Shown: piece by piece, positions 25,601-34,562 of the stretch | Position numbering within the stretch: position 1 is the stretch's first letter | Layout of the letters: each line of letters opens with the position of its first letter | NCBI RefSeq assembly: GCF_019649055.1 | Contig: NW_026570277.1 | Coordinates: 372,001-436,000, forward strand | Source of the DNA: Paramacrobiotus metropolitanus | Taxonomy: Eukaryota; Tardigrada; Eutardigrada; Parachela; Macrobiotidae | Reading direction: 5' to 3' | Length of the DNA stretch: 64,000 bases | Position numbers and translations under genes: made by a program | The notes under the pieces: model-generated | Told to the model about the DNA's origin: nothing | The model's input: only the letters and a program-made list of their open reading frames with translations | Databases searched by the model: none

Positions 25601-26398
25601 GTGATTATTGTGCTTTTTATGGAGTAATTTCAAGTGCGGTATTTTTCTGGATGAGCAGATGCTGGAGTCGGTGGCGGGGGTCTTCCAGGCGGCGCGGACG
25701 CGGCTGCTGACGGTGCCCAGCGTGGCGCAGCTGCTGCTGATCGTGTCGGATGGGCGCGGCGTCTTCCAGGACGGCGACGAGCGGGTCGAGCGCGCCGTGC
25801 GCAGCGTCGTCGGCGCCGGCGTCTTCGTCGTCTTCCTCATCCTCGACAATCCCACCGCCAACCCAACAAAACAGGTTCGCTACGGAATCGCCATATATTC
25901 TTATTTATTCAGCATTATTTTCTTACATTTTAATATTTATCTGATTAAATTACCAGTATATTATTCATTGTTTTCTAATAATTTACGGTAATCCTAAAAT
26001 TATACTCGTACTCTTACTATTCTTGATTGAAGAAATGGATATTTGTTTACTTTTCAAAATTTAATATGACGTGATTTATGATTACAAGAAAAGAAAAATG
26101 GAGAAAATTACAAATCAGAATTAATGAAACATTTTAGTATTAGGAAAATAATTGAATTCTGACCATTATTTAAGTAATATTTTTTGGATTTTGGGTGTAG
26201 AATGACGAGTCGATCGTGAAGCACGAGAAGGTGATCTTGCACGACAAGGGACTGCCGACGCAGCGCGTGGAGAGGCGCAGCTACATGCAGTGCTTCCCCT
26301 TTCCTTTCTATCTCGTTCTACGCAGCGTTCGCCAACTGCCCAACACATTATGCGACGCGCTGCGCCAGTGGTTCGAGCTCATCGCCGCCCAGGATTAA
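103..26398 (+). CDS. MDN1: Midasin (AAA+ ribosome-assembly ATPase), 5' end outside the window
   Basis: This is the C-terminal part of midasin, the giant dynein-like ATPase that acts in the nucleolus and nucleoplasm. In the known family it pulls assembly factors off pre-60S ribosomes through its MIDAS domain. I joined 34 exons with GT-AG borders, and every junction keeps phase. They give about 3,102 residues plus a TAA stop at 26396-26398. Order: AAA5, AAA6, helical linker, Asp/Glu-rich region, MIDAS domain; the separate entries give the exons. Whole midasins are about 4,900-5,600 residues, so the N-terminal domain and AAA1-4 should lie left of position 1. Most introns are 60-1000 bases of A/T-rich sequence; one is 7.5 kb and repeat-filled. 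Oddities are one single-base frameshift in the exon 7263-8134 and a MITE abutting the donor at 1621. The MIDAS and AAA motifs make the identity near certain; individual exon borders are inferred. Confidence 0.96.
1626..1909 (+). mobile_element. hAT-type MITE, copy 1, in a midasin intron
   Basis: This is a 284-bp element with terminal inverted repeats TAGAGCCCCCAAACAGTA / ACTGTTTGGGGGCTCTA. The interior is made of short CCGTA/TACGG-type palindromic words. It is flanked by a perfect 8-bp duplication, CTCGTAAG, at 1618-1625 and 1910-1917. TAGAG termini fit the hAT consensus YARNG, and 8 bp is the hAT target-site length. No coding capacity is seen, so it is a non-autonomous MITE. A second copy in reverse orientation lies at 43262-43540. 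The duplicated target contains the exon end and its GTAAG donor. Confidence 0.9.
2306..3482 (+). other. MDN1: Midasin AAA6 module (exons 2306-2547, 2616-2732, 3047-3234, 3346-3482)
   Basis: Four exons encode the last AAA+ module. Hallmarks are LNSALDATELLGGFQQ, NLCSAAVLDRLNSVLEPHG and NFRLFLVMDRKYGELSRAMRNR, the last spanning the junction 2732/3047. The P-loop reads GGAGVGKAAA, with Ala where Ser/Thr normally binds magnesium. Walker B reads WLLLDGANLC, with Gly in place of the catalytic Glu. Known midasins also have a degenerate Walker B here, so this site is probably structural. Exon phases (2, 2, 1, 0) join cleanly. Confidence 0.9.
9484..9790 (+). repeat. Tandem repeat of about 110 bp, three copies
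   Basis: Units begin with GATGTCTGTCCGTCGGTCAC near 9484 and 9594, and with a diverged version near 9704. Each continues with ACCAAATGCAC- and GTGGCCGTATAT-type words. The third unit is the most decayed. The block is preceded at 9434-9465 by GACCGAAGCG...AAGGTCCTCTATGTTCA, which recurs inverted at 59830-59865, so it is part of a dispersed repeat. Confidence 0.7.
10783..11025 (+). mobile_element. Palindromic MITE, 243 bp
   Basis: Two arms of about 90 bp are near-perfect reverse complements. The left starts CTATACTTCGACTGCTGCC and the right ends GGCAGCAGTCGAAATATAG; both include GGGCTCCC and CTAGATAAAACAGCTGC. The loop is about 60 bp and has no coding sequence. A clear target duplication is not visible beyond a possible TA. 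The family is not identified. Confidence 0.75.
11800..12070 (+). repeat. AAGAAACCT minisatellite
   Basis: About 25-30 tandem copies of a 9-base unit, AAGAAACCT, with frequent one-base variants. Shorter arrays of the same unit lie at about 14530-14690 and 15120-15220, always between the same neighbouring modules, so the array is an integral part of the composite repeat. Confidence 0.85.
12170..15600 (+). repeat. Four copies of a 240-bp module
   Basis: Related copies lie at about 12170-12410, 12520-12750, 14755-14990 and 15355-15595. Each has a GAAGCGATGCCGAAGGCCGC-like start (weaker in the second), then GGGGGCCCATGACAACAA-like sequence, CAATAGCGTAACA, and an end near CGGCCCAGCCGTTCGGCCAA. Three are followed by the inverted words TTACGGATGTAG and CTACATCCGTA, which could form a short hairpin. 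No terminal repeats or coding sequence allow assignment to a transposon class. Confidence 0.7.
13430..16420 (+). repeat. Direct duplication with a period of about 2.2 kb
   Basis: The block starting ACAAGATGAGCACGGATGAA near 13430 recurs near 15628 and stays highly similar for about 800-900 bases, through GCCAACCTGTGGACGCTTGC and TAGCAACTGTAGCCAACGAA to the AAACCTGCAAGAGATGTA end. The upstream copy has about 100 extra bases near 13830-13930. The downstream copy has a 14-base local duplication, TAGCCAACGAAGTG. Such near-identity implies recent segmental duplication or unequal crossing-over. Confidence 0.75.
20478..24399 (+). other. MDN1: Midasin Asp/Glu-rich region with candidate nuclear localisation signals
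   Basis: Exons 20478-20615, 21120-21267, 21327-21472, 22104-22338, 22484-22752, 23072-23287, 23366-23557, 23659-23865 and 24197-24399 encode about 580 residues dominated by Glu, Asp, Gln and Ala, for example GDLGDDEDNIDNLDEE. This is the flexible acidic tether that leads to the MIDAS domain in all midasins. The exon 23072-23287 interrupts it with basic runs (KKSQPKKK and ARKRRRVV), good candidates for the nuclear localisation signal known in this part of the family. The last exon of the set (EKLRKELAEQ to LEPTKKAKMR) is helical and leads into the conserved C-terminus. Low complexity means alignment gives little here; the call rests on frame, phase and position. Confidence 0.87.
23942..24073 (+). 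mobile_element. Palindromic MITE, 132 bp, in a midasin intron
   Basis: Arms of about 57 bp are inverted: ACACGATATTAAGGGTCAG at the left and its complement ending at 24073. Both arms contain CCGCCCGCACTAG. The loop is about 13 bases. The left arm has a 6-base duplication (GGTCAG). It lies in the intron between exons 23659-23865 and 24197-24399 and does not touch either splice site. Family unknown. Confidence 0.75.
24542..26398 (+). other. MDN1: Midasin MIDAS (VWA-like) domain, four exons
   Basis: Exons are 24542-24716, 25185-25379, 25659-25874 and 26201-26398. The first carries GKRLNMRRVIAYVAS and then LLAVDDSASM, the DxSxS metal-ion-dependent adhesion site. The second carries GEVGVCRFGQGVEML, the third LLIVSDGRGVF with another conserved MIDAS-domain Asp, and the last YMQCFPFPFYLVLR and LCDALRQWFELI before TAA. 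In the family this domain grips ubiquitin-like domains of Ytm1/WDR12 and Rsa4/NLE1. All metal-binding motif residues I can identify are present, so the domain appears functional. Confidence 0.95.
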
Positions 26399-27172
26399 AA
26401 CGAGAATGCCGGTTATAACAAATAACATTAATATTAAATGGCAGTTGGTTTTCCTGTCTTTTCTTTCTTGTTGAATTTGTTTTTGTTTTTAACGCTGGAT
26501 GGAGCCTTCTAATTGTTTGTGATGATTTTAGACTGGTAATTATTTGGCGAATAATGTAATAAAAATGTGCAAGAATGTACTGGGGTTTTACTCTTAAATA
26601 AATTCGACGGAAAATATCAGGAAAAAATCACAGATTTCACGAATTACGAGGGTCGTTCTATAAGTTTTTAGCACCCGTTTGTCATCTTTCGCTGCAGCAA
26701 GTTTTCGTCTTCTCTTCCATAAAATATATTTCTTTAGTCTATATACGTCGTAGAAGTCTATTTACAAAATCTCAAAACGAATTCACAGCAATTTACGCGG
26801 TAAAGAACATATCGTCCCATGAGAATTTCTTTCCCCTCTTTATCTAGCTGTTTTTCTGCCTTTTGTCACGAATCGATTTTTTTAAAGTAAGAAATGATTT
26901 AAACTTTTGAGGTAGTAAGGGATGTGAATAAAGTAGACCCGTGAAGAAATTCTTGACTGACGTTGCAAAAAAAAGGAAGAAACGTCCAAAAAATGTGTCT
27001 GCGCGCTTTCTGGATGTCAAACCGTACGGAGGATACCGAGTCAAAATTAATCTTCCTCAAGCTTATCAGCGAGGAGCTGCAGCAGAACTCAGACACTGTA
27101 CCCTTCTGAATGCTAAGTCCCTCTGCTATTGTTTTCATGGTCATAAGAAAAATTCTTGGTTATGGCTGTTAT
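26399..27172. other. Intergenic, no gene recognised
   Basis: This is the midasin 3' UTR and spacer. A stretch at about 26647 (ACGAGGGTCGTTCTATAAG) resembles a mariner inverted-repeat end, but I found no partner end or transposase. The open frame at 26941-27339 has no recognisable domain. Confidence 0.5.
26558..26563 (+). promoter_or_regulatory. Candidate polyadenylation signal of MDN1
   Basis: An AATAAA hexamer lies 160 bases after the midasin stop codon, in A/T-rich sequence and with no other coding exon nearby. It is the first canonical signal downstream and is the likely 3' end signal. Confidence 0.55.
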
Positions 27173-27540
27173 TTAGGGAACCGGCAGTATATAATTATGG
27201 AAGAAATCGTACGCCTTCCACGAATAACTGCTCCACTGGGCAAGCGGTAGCGATGATTTCAGTATACGCTGATGCACGGTATAAGGAATATACGCCGTCA
27301 CCACCAGCACATTCACAGCGGCCAACACGGTCAAGATAGCCTTCATACGCCGCATTAGTATGACGATACTGGTGATGTTGCAATTCCCAAAACACAGATG
27401 GCGAGCGCTAGGTACTCATGTATTCTGGCGTATACGTCATGAATTGACCAGAAAAATTCCCCATGAAACGGCAACGATCTGTAACCGGAAGTGATGTCGG
27501 TGGCATTCTTGTCGATAATTATTTGTCCTTCCATCATGAC
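27173..27540 (-). pseudogene. Class A GPCR fragment, FMRFamide/myosuppressin-receptor-like, frameshifted
   Basis: On the minus strand an N-terminal stretch (MMEGQIIIDKNATDITSG, with one NAT glycosylation site) runs into the TM1-like HEYLALAICVLGIA. The frame then shifts, and TM1 finishes as NITSIVILMRR. TM2 follows as ILTVLAAVNVLVVTAYIPY, a pattern typical of FMRFamide/myosuppressin receptors (YIPY end of TM2). The shift fits one missing base near 27373. After FFHNYILPVP there is a stop, and I find no TM3-TM7 exons before midasin. It is either a receptor remnant or one badly assembled exon. Confidence 0.45.
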
Positions 27541-29100
27541 ATTATAGGAGACCGTATCATTGCCAAAGCCGATTGAACGTCTGCGAGTGTAATAACGCAG
27601 CTCGGCACTGGTCGGAAATAGTCATGAACATGACCAGAGGTGAGCAGAAATTAGAAGCAAGAAAAACAGCAGCCAATTGGGAAAGTTTTAAACCCTCATA
27701 GAGTTCACGTAAAATCCTTAGAAGGCACAAAATACAATTTGTACTAATGTATATATGTATATGGATCGTACCATGTGAAACGCTGACATTCATCTGTTAC
27801 ACAAACATGTACACAGAGGTACGATGGGCCTCTGTTTTTTAAATAAAAATTCAAGGTATCTCTCGGTAGAAGTGATTACCGGATTCTTCACAGTATTTAC
27901 TGTAGGTACTGTAGGAATGCAGCATATGTATACCGGTACGAGTACACGCTGATGATAATGATACACATAGTTACGAGTATTATTCTGCCGAATGTGTTGC
28001 ACAGAGGGAGACAATTTTTACATCAGCTGATAACAGATAAAGCAGTTGCTTGTGAAGCCAGTTGAAATACAGCAAAGAAATCTTCGCAACTGTTAATTGT
28101 TGTTCTAATTTTCTGATAACGCCGTCAAAAGCAAATTCTAAATTTGCGCAGGATCACTTTGCGCTTAGTGTCTTAATTCGAGAATGCTTGGAATATTAAA
28201 ATATTACTCGTATTAAAGTTAACGGAAACAATTTAGGAAATATAAAATTTAATAAATAAAAGCCGAATGTGAAGGAATATCTGGTTAAGAAACCCATGTA
28301 ATGTTTCTTTAACATAATAATTATGAGTTTTTCCCTAGATACCAGCGCTCATGATCTAGCATTTACTGGTAAATTTTCGGTGCACAGCTGACTGCTTTTC
28401 TGTTGTCTTTTCTAAAAATCATCGTGACACCAACACGAACGTCATCCCTGTTGTTTCTGCGTATTAATATTACGCAGTCTGGGAATGATTTTCGGGCAAA
28501 ATTACCGGGTTGGAGTACTTTTGCCGGAGATTAAATCAAGCTTAGCCTCGGGACACAAACTCTCCGTGTATTCCACCTGCATCGGCACGGACGGAATTGA
28601 ATCCCGGCACAGGCAGGGTCTATCATCAAATCCGCTTACCGGCAAATCAGTAGGTAAACTGCAGTACAATGCCGGCGCCGGATGTACACGGCCCGTATTC
28701 AATAGACCGCACAATGTGACGCACAATGTATACACTTTGTCGGTACATTGCCGGGTTTTCCCACACGATGCGCAGGCTCACCATTTTCCCTATCGATCCA
28801 ACTGCATCCCAACGTCAAACACCGTGGCCACTCTCTCGCTCTCAACAGCTGCTCTCATCGATCGAGCATACAGCAGCGTAGACACGATATTTTCCCGTTA
28901 ATAATTGCCTCATCGCGGCAGTTTTTATATAATCGATCCTTGTCGCACGCATTTTGATCCCACAACATCCCAGATTGATTTCTCCTGTAGACAATTCCCA
29001 GATCGACAATTTTTTTTTAAAGATTTGGACATTGCTGAATTTCAATTAATAACCTACAAATTTGTACAGCGGAATTGTAGTTGTACAGCTGAAGACTAAA
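27541..29100. other. Intergenic spacer upstream of the GPCR gene
   Basis: No exon, RNA gene or transposon is supported here. The open frames on both strands at 28485-28901 lack domain features and mirror each other, as expected by chance. The 5' UTR and promoter of the GPCR at 29101 should lie in the right-hand part, but no clear TATA box stands out. Confidence 0.4.
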
Positions 29101-31224
29101 ATGACTACCAAATCGTCATCTATTACGCCAATCCCGTTTTTCACTGGCCCGACGATTGAGCTGATGGCCGACATGGTCCAGGAGATGGCGGACGGGGCCC
29201 GGGACGCCGACAACCCCTTCGATCCGTCCCGCATCACCACCCCAGTCCCCTCCACCCCCTCATCCCTCGCCACTCCACCCTGGCAGTTCCGTCCGCAGCC
29301 AGTCAACAGTCTCTTCGACTCCCTGACCCTCCGCGCCACCATCGGGGCCCTGCACGCCATCGTCTTCCTGTCCGGGATTCTGGTCAACCTCCTGGTGATC
29401 GTGGTGGTGGCGCGGGGGCGCCGACACGGCCTGCACACCGTCACCAACACCCTCCTGTGCAGTCTGTCTGCCAACTACATCGTCATGTGTCTCTTCACTG
29501 GCCCCCTGATGCCGCTGAGCGCCTACACCCACGGCTGGTATTTCGGCCCGCTCCTCTGCCACATGTTCCCGTCCATCGAGACCGCCACGTTGTCGGTGGC
29601 CACCCTGACCATTACGGCCATCGCGCTGGAGCGTTTCTTCACCATTTGCTGTCCGATGGTCCCGCGGCTGCGAGTCAAACATGGAATAGTGATAGCCGCG
29701 GTCATCTGGATGGTGGCGTACGGGTTGGCGGTGCCGTATGGGATGTATATGACCCGGACGGTGCGTGAGAAAGGGATGCCGGTGCGGTGTATAGATGACT
29801 GGTCGATGGATGGGCGCCGGACGGTGGGGCTGGTGTCTGTGGTGGTGCAGAATATTCTACCGTTGGCTATCTGTGTGGTGTCGTATTTGGCGGTGTGGTG
29901 GAAATTGGGCGATCCGCTGATGCGTGTGGTGCTGGTTAACTGTACACACGGTGGGACGGAAGTCACAAGTCTCGAAGACGAACGCCGTCGCATCGTAAGT
30001 AAATTTATTTTTATAGCTGTCACAGTAACATTCCATTTTATGCCAGTCCAACACAGAAATATCAAGAACATTTCATTCTGTTTATTCGTTAGTCGTTTCT
30101 TGAGTATCTGCACACGAGAATGCCGCACTGATATGATTATATTTCCAGCTTGATAGTTATAAGAAAACCCAGATCAAGTCAACGACATTTGTAAGGGTTC
30201 GTATTTAGTTTGGCGGCTCGTCGAAATTCGGCCGGCTCCAGATTTTTATTAATGTTAACTTGAGCTATTTTAGGTTTAATTGTTTAACGTATTTCTTTCA
30301 TGCCATCTTCCTTTCTTAATTAAGACAGCTTCTTTAATCTTCTTCTGGTGTTATTTTGCATATTTTTTGGGCTGCATTTTCTTTATGAGCCTCATGCTGT
30401 TAAATAATGTTTAAATTTAGGATATGACAAATAAAATTATGCAGTTGCTACAGTGCTGTATACATATAAGTTATAACGCCTATAATCGACTTAATGCATC
30501 CATGTATTTACTTAAAACTATTCGCACTTTGTTCGCCGGTTGCACGCAGGCTAACATTTTTCTGATAAATCTCTGTGTTCCTTTTTTAGCCTTTTTAGAC
30601 TGTTTGGCATGTTTTTATAATCTTGGCCTATTTTATACTTTTCCACTAGCGAAGGTTTTAATGAACCTTGTAATATTCTTTTGAAGCCTAACATTTGTAC
30701 TTTTTTGATAACCGATGACCTTACACTGACAGATAATGCTGGTGTGGAACGCCATGATCTTCGCTCTCTGCTGGCTGCCATTGGCCGTCATCGACCTTCT
30801 TGGCGCACATTTTCCGCAAACGACGTCGGAGGATTCCGATGGTTTCCTCTTCCTCTTCTTCATGGGACACCTGTTAGCCGTCAGTTCGGCCGTGTGGAAC
30901 CCGGTTTTATTTGCCGTAATGGACTGGCGTTTCCGGCGCCAGTTGGAGCAGCTTTTTGCCCGCTGTCGTATCTGCAAAACCGGCCATGTGGACCCCGAAC
31001 AGGACAGCAACATGATGGCGGTGTACAGTACCGATAAATCCCTGCCAACCGCCGGTGACAATCTGGTCTTTGAGGTCAACGCGGGTGAGACGCCGCCTCC
31101 GTACGCCTACGTGTATTCCGTGGATGCCGGTCAACCACAACAGGCGCAGCTGGCGCCGACGGCACTACGCACCGATGACTACGCGGCACTCCTTGATTAT
31201 CCGCACGAAGAAATGAATTCTTAA
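29101..31224 (+). CDS. Class A (rhodopsin-like) GPCR, neuropeptide type
   Basis: Two exons, 29101-29994 and 30733-31224 (GTAAGT donor, phase 0), give 461 residues. The start is the first in-frame ATG, with A at -3. TM1 contains VNLLVI with Asn1.50. TM2 is CSLSANYIVMCLF, with Asn instead of Asp2.50. The TM3 Cys is in LLCHMFPS, and the DRY box is ERF (AIALERFFTICCP). TM4 is AAVIWMVAYGLAVPYG, extracellular loop 2 has Cys in RCIDDW, and TM5 is NILPLAICVVSYLA. TM6 holds CWLP and TM7 ends WNPVLF (NPxxF), followed by DWRFRRQ. The long C-terminal tail is probably cytoplasmic. The pattern fits neuropeptide receptors (NPY/RYamide-like); the ligand cannot be told. The gene should act in the plasma membrane through G proteins. 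Confidence 0.85.
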
Positions 31225-31735
31225 TCTACTGTATCCGCAAACCGCAGTATTTAAGACACCTTTTTATTTACAATATTTTTCATTAAGTCTTTGGTCTTTT
31301 TTTCTGTATTATAGATTTTACTAAACATAATATTTCAGATTTGCCAGGTCAGGTCGTTTTCAGTTACAATTTTCGTTTAATTTTTATTCGTTATTTTATT
31401 TGTTTTCTAAAGGCGTTCCAGATTCGCCGTGTATCACACAAATCCCATACGGTTTAAACCCTTTAAGTGATTTTGATCCTTTTAATACTTATTGCAACCG
31501 TCTGTATTACCAGTTTTTATACTAATAACATGAAAGTAGTAAGTAAAATTCTTCCCTGTTTTTTTAATCATTTTGCTTTTTAATGAGGTTGTTAATGCTT
31601 TGTGCTAACAATTTTCAGTAACAAAGTAGTAACGTAGTGCACTTCTAAACGCTGTCCTTGTAGACAAATGTTATCATGATAAAAGAGATAAAGCTTAACT
31701 TGTTGGTTACAATCCATATAAAATCGCATTAAATC
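31225..31735. other. Spacer between convergent genes
   Basis: A/T-rich 3' flanks of the GPCR gene (+) and the LRR gene (-). Nothing else is seen. Confidence 0.5.
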
Positions 31736-32755
31736 TTAACATTCTGATGCTGTGGGTGCGTTGATAGAAAATCTTGATCCTGGCTGGTTAACAGCATTGC
31801 TGGTTGCGTGAGCCGGTCTCTTGCAATCCATGGGCAAATGTATCTCTTCCGGCTCATAGTTTCCGTTGTAAAACGCGTTGGTTATGGTATACACCGCACC
31901 TTCGTCGACCCGCCGCAATAACTTCTTGTTGTTGTTCCACCATTCACGAAACCAGACAAATTCGCAGCCACACTGAATCTTGCGCAAACTCTCACTGGGT
32001 TCCGTCGTGTTTGCAGTGCTTGATGCCGACGTGGAACCCTCCAGAGAAAGTAATCGTAAGTCTTGCAGATCAGAAAAAGTGCCTTTTTGGAGATTTTTAA
32101 TAGTTGAGGAGCGAAATAAAATAATCTTTAATTTTGTTGAATGTTGGAAATCGTTTTTCATGATATCCAGATCCGAACACCCAATCAGCTGAAATTCTAG
32201 AAGATTAACGAATCGAAGCTGTCTCAGTTTGCCCGTTGTGCGGCTGCTCACGCAGAACCACAGGCGTAATCTGACCGCCTGTTGTCGCACCGGAAAAAAA
32301 TTACTGGACGTAATTCCGACACTGTCCATCATTTCTACGCTAATTGCACGCCGTGGCGGCTGCGATAAAGATGTTGCTGTTGTTCTGATTTCCTCGGCAG
32401 TTGCGGAGCGCATGCATGATATTTCTAATCCTGTCGAAACGATGCTGTCGCATTCACTTGGCTGGAGAGTAGGAGGTCTGCAGTTCTTCGTGAACTGCCG
32501 GCTGCATTGGTCCATCGACACTGGCTCCTCGGAAAATTGTGGAAATGGTTCTTGATTACTTTCAGGTTCTGTAATTACATACCTTATCTGCCTGTTAATA
32601 ATATTACAGAAATATGCGCATACCCAAAAAAATACTGTGGCTAAGGCACTACAAATAGGACTGAATTCCGTTTACAGTATACCCACCTTCTGCATCTTCG
32701 GTGGTGCTGTCAACGGCGCTTGTGGTTGTTTCGGATGTTTCCGTCGCTTCCTGAA
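31736..32755 (-). CDS. Leucine-rich-repeat protein with LRRCT-like end, 5' incomplete
   Basis: Two exons on the minus strand, 32687-32755 and 31736-32568, join in phase 1. The upstream exon is a Thr/Glu-rich spacer (VQEATETSETTTSAVDST). The large exon has a Cys-containing region (MDQCSRQFTKNC), then an LRR of the form LKIILFRSSTIKNLQKGTF followed by LQDLRLLSLEG. It ends with a Cys-rich cap containing CGCEFVWFREWWNNN and MDC, resembling an LRRCT cap. Such caps occur on extracellular LRR proteins. The signal peptide should be in an upstream exon; ATGTTTCATTAT near 32846 with a GTAACG donor fits the phase but encodes no signal sequence. The stop is TAA at 31736-31738. I do not recognise a specific family. 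Confidence 0.55.
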
Positions 32756-33124
32756 CTGCATTTACAAAAAAAGGGAACAAACCGTTTTAAAGAAGCAAAG
32801 CGATAAATCCGGCGTTACCGATACGAAAATAATGAAACATTGTGCTTTGTGCGCGACATGTGCTTCGTAGCTGGAATTACGTACTCCTACCGAACATAAA
32901 TCCGAACACTATAGCAACAATAATAAAATGATAAACGGTAAATCATATGAGAATATGAGAATGATAATATGCAAAGATACAGCTACAAAAACTCATCAAT
33001 AACCAGTTCTGCCATCAGTACGTCTTGTGATTTCAGAATTTATTTTTGACCTCATTGATGACTTCAGTATTTTCTAAACACATCAGACTGTCGTCAGGCC
33101 ACATAGGGCTCTCTAGCGGGTACT

Positions 33125-33250
33125 AATAAACCCTGGGAATGGGAATCGGGAATTGGTATTGGGAATTGGTAGTGGGAATGGTATTGGTAATGGGAAACTC
33201 CATAATAAATGGGAACGGTAATGGTATTTCGTAATGGGAATGGGAATCGA
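33125..33250 (+). repeat. Imperfect GGGAATGG/TATTGG minisatellite
   Basis: About 120 bases built from GGGAATGGGAATCGGGAATT-like words and their TGGTATTGG variants. Irregular units suggest slippage. It lies in intergenic sequence and has no evident function. Confidence 0.75.
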
Positions 33251-33539
33251 TTGATAAATTTAACCCAGGCCTTCCCGGCATCCGATCCCGTTCAAATTAG
33301 ACCATGGGAACCAGGATTTGTCGATAAAAAATTCAATTAAGAAATCAATTTTTTTCAAAATTTTGCTAGCCATAGACCAGCTAAAACAGATTGGTATCAA
33401 TCTGACAATAACGGGCTGCCTTGTAGGCGTGACAAATTATAAATTCAATTGTTGTTTATACGGTTATAAATATAAAGTTATTTTGGCTAAAAAACACTTT
33501 AAACTAGACAGTTTTCAAAGGACATAATAATATGCTGTT

Positions 33540-33620
33540 AATCTTTACGAGCATAATATTATTGCCCGTCGAAATGATCACCGGTCAGCAATGTTTGCTA
33601 ACCACTACACTACCTACTAG
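33540..33620 (-). repeat. tRNA-like sequence, possible SINE relic
   Basis: Read on the minus strand, TAGTGTAGTGGTTAGCA matches a polymerase III A box and D-loop. It is followed about 30 bases on by ATTTCGAC, a weak B box. Acceptor pairing is poor, so this is not an intact tRNA. No second copy was found in the window. Confidence 0.25.
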
Positions 33621-34562
33621 CCCCCAGTCGGTGGGCAAGCTTGGGACACTTTCCTTGAGGTAAAGGCAGTAACCTTCTTAGGTAACCCGGAAATAAGTGC
33701 GGCACTGTACGCTGATAAACGTACTTACATTGCCGTATTAATGACCACTGGACCACCGTTTGCTTATCGCGTTTGTCTGCATGCATCTTGTCACGACCTA
33801 TCACTCAGAACCTCACAGCACACACTGACCGCTCAAAGCGTACTGTAATTGGTGGCAACTACAAAGTATATGGTTGCTATGTCACACATGTTGTCCTGCA
33901 ACAATAACTTTCGACCACAAAAAAATGGAAAAAAAATCAAATCCATGGAGCATCCATTTTCTCCACCGGACAGTAATCACTCCGTCGACCACTGTCCACT
34001 GAAAAGACTTCCAGTTAAAAACCCATAAAAGGTTGTCTTAGAACACCAATTTGCAGAATGTTGCGACATATACTGGATTTAACTTAAAAATCGTGTATGA
34101 CGGCTGTACCCCTCTGTAGCCCTATGTTGCCTGACTTGCCTAATTCGCTCTTGGCCGTCAGACACACCAAACATTAAAACGTTAGGAATAGATGCAGAAA
34201 ATCTTTGAAGTACCTTTAGGTGCACCGTCGACTGTGAATTCGAAACAGGCTACGAAAATAAAGGGATACTGTAATTCAGGCACAGTATGTACATGTACTA
34301 AGCATCATGTTTAGCCACAACGCAAAACTCCAGCCGGGTGACGGCAGCAAGACGCAAGCCAAGGAGCTCTTTCCTCAGCCTTTGAAAACCCCCTGTATTA
34401 AAATCTACAAACCTACCTAAAACGATATAGCCCCTTGTATTAAAATGTACAAGCCTGCCTAAAATAAGGCGGGCCCCCGGCTTCTGGCCAAGAAGTTCTG
34501 GGCTTGCCGTTCAACCACATCTGCATTGGGGATATTAGTCCCACTGCCGTTGACGTCCATAT

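Larger units (their letters stand above)
32850..34562. other. Spacer with a simple repeat and a tRNA-like relic
   Basis: No coding exon is supported. It contains the GGGAAT-type repeat at 33125-33250 and a tRNA-like stretch near 33540-33620 (minus). Around 34390-34470 the phrase CCTGTATTAAAAT...TACAA(A/G)CCT occurs twice, 60 bases apart. Confidence 0.45.

Noticed and set aside
26640-27340. Mariner transposon suggested by ACGAGGGTCGTTC at 26647
   Set aside because: No matching inverted end and no mariner transposase motifs were found on either strand.
28485-28901. 138-codon plus-strand frame before the GPCR
   Set aside because: No ATG-linked features, no domain, and competing frames of similar length on the other strand.
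29062-29100. Upstream start for the GPCR at 29062
   Set aside because: It is a TTG codon; the first ATG, at 29101, has a good context.
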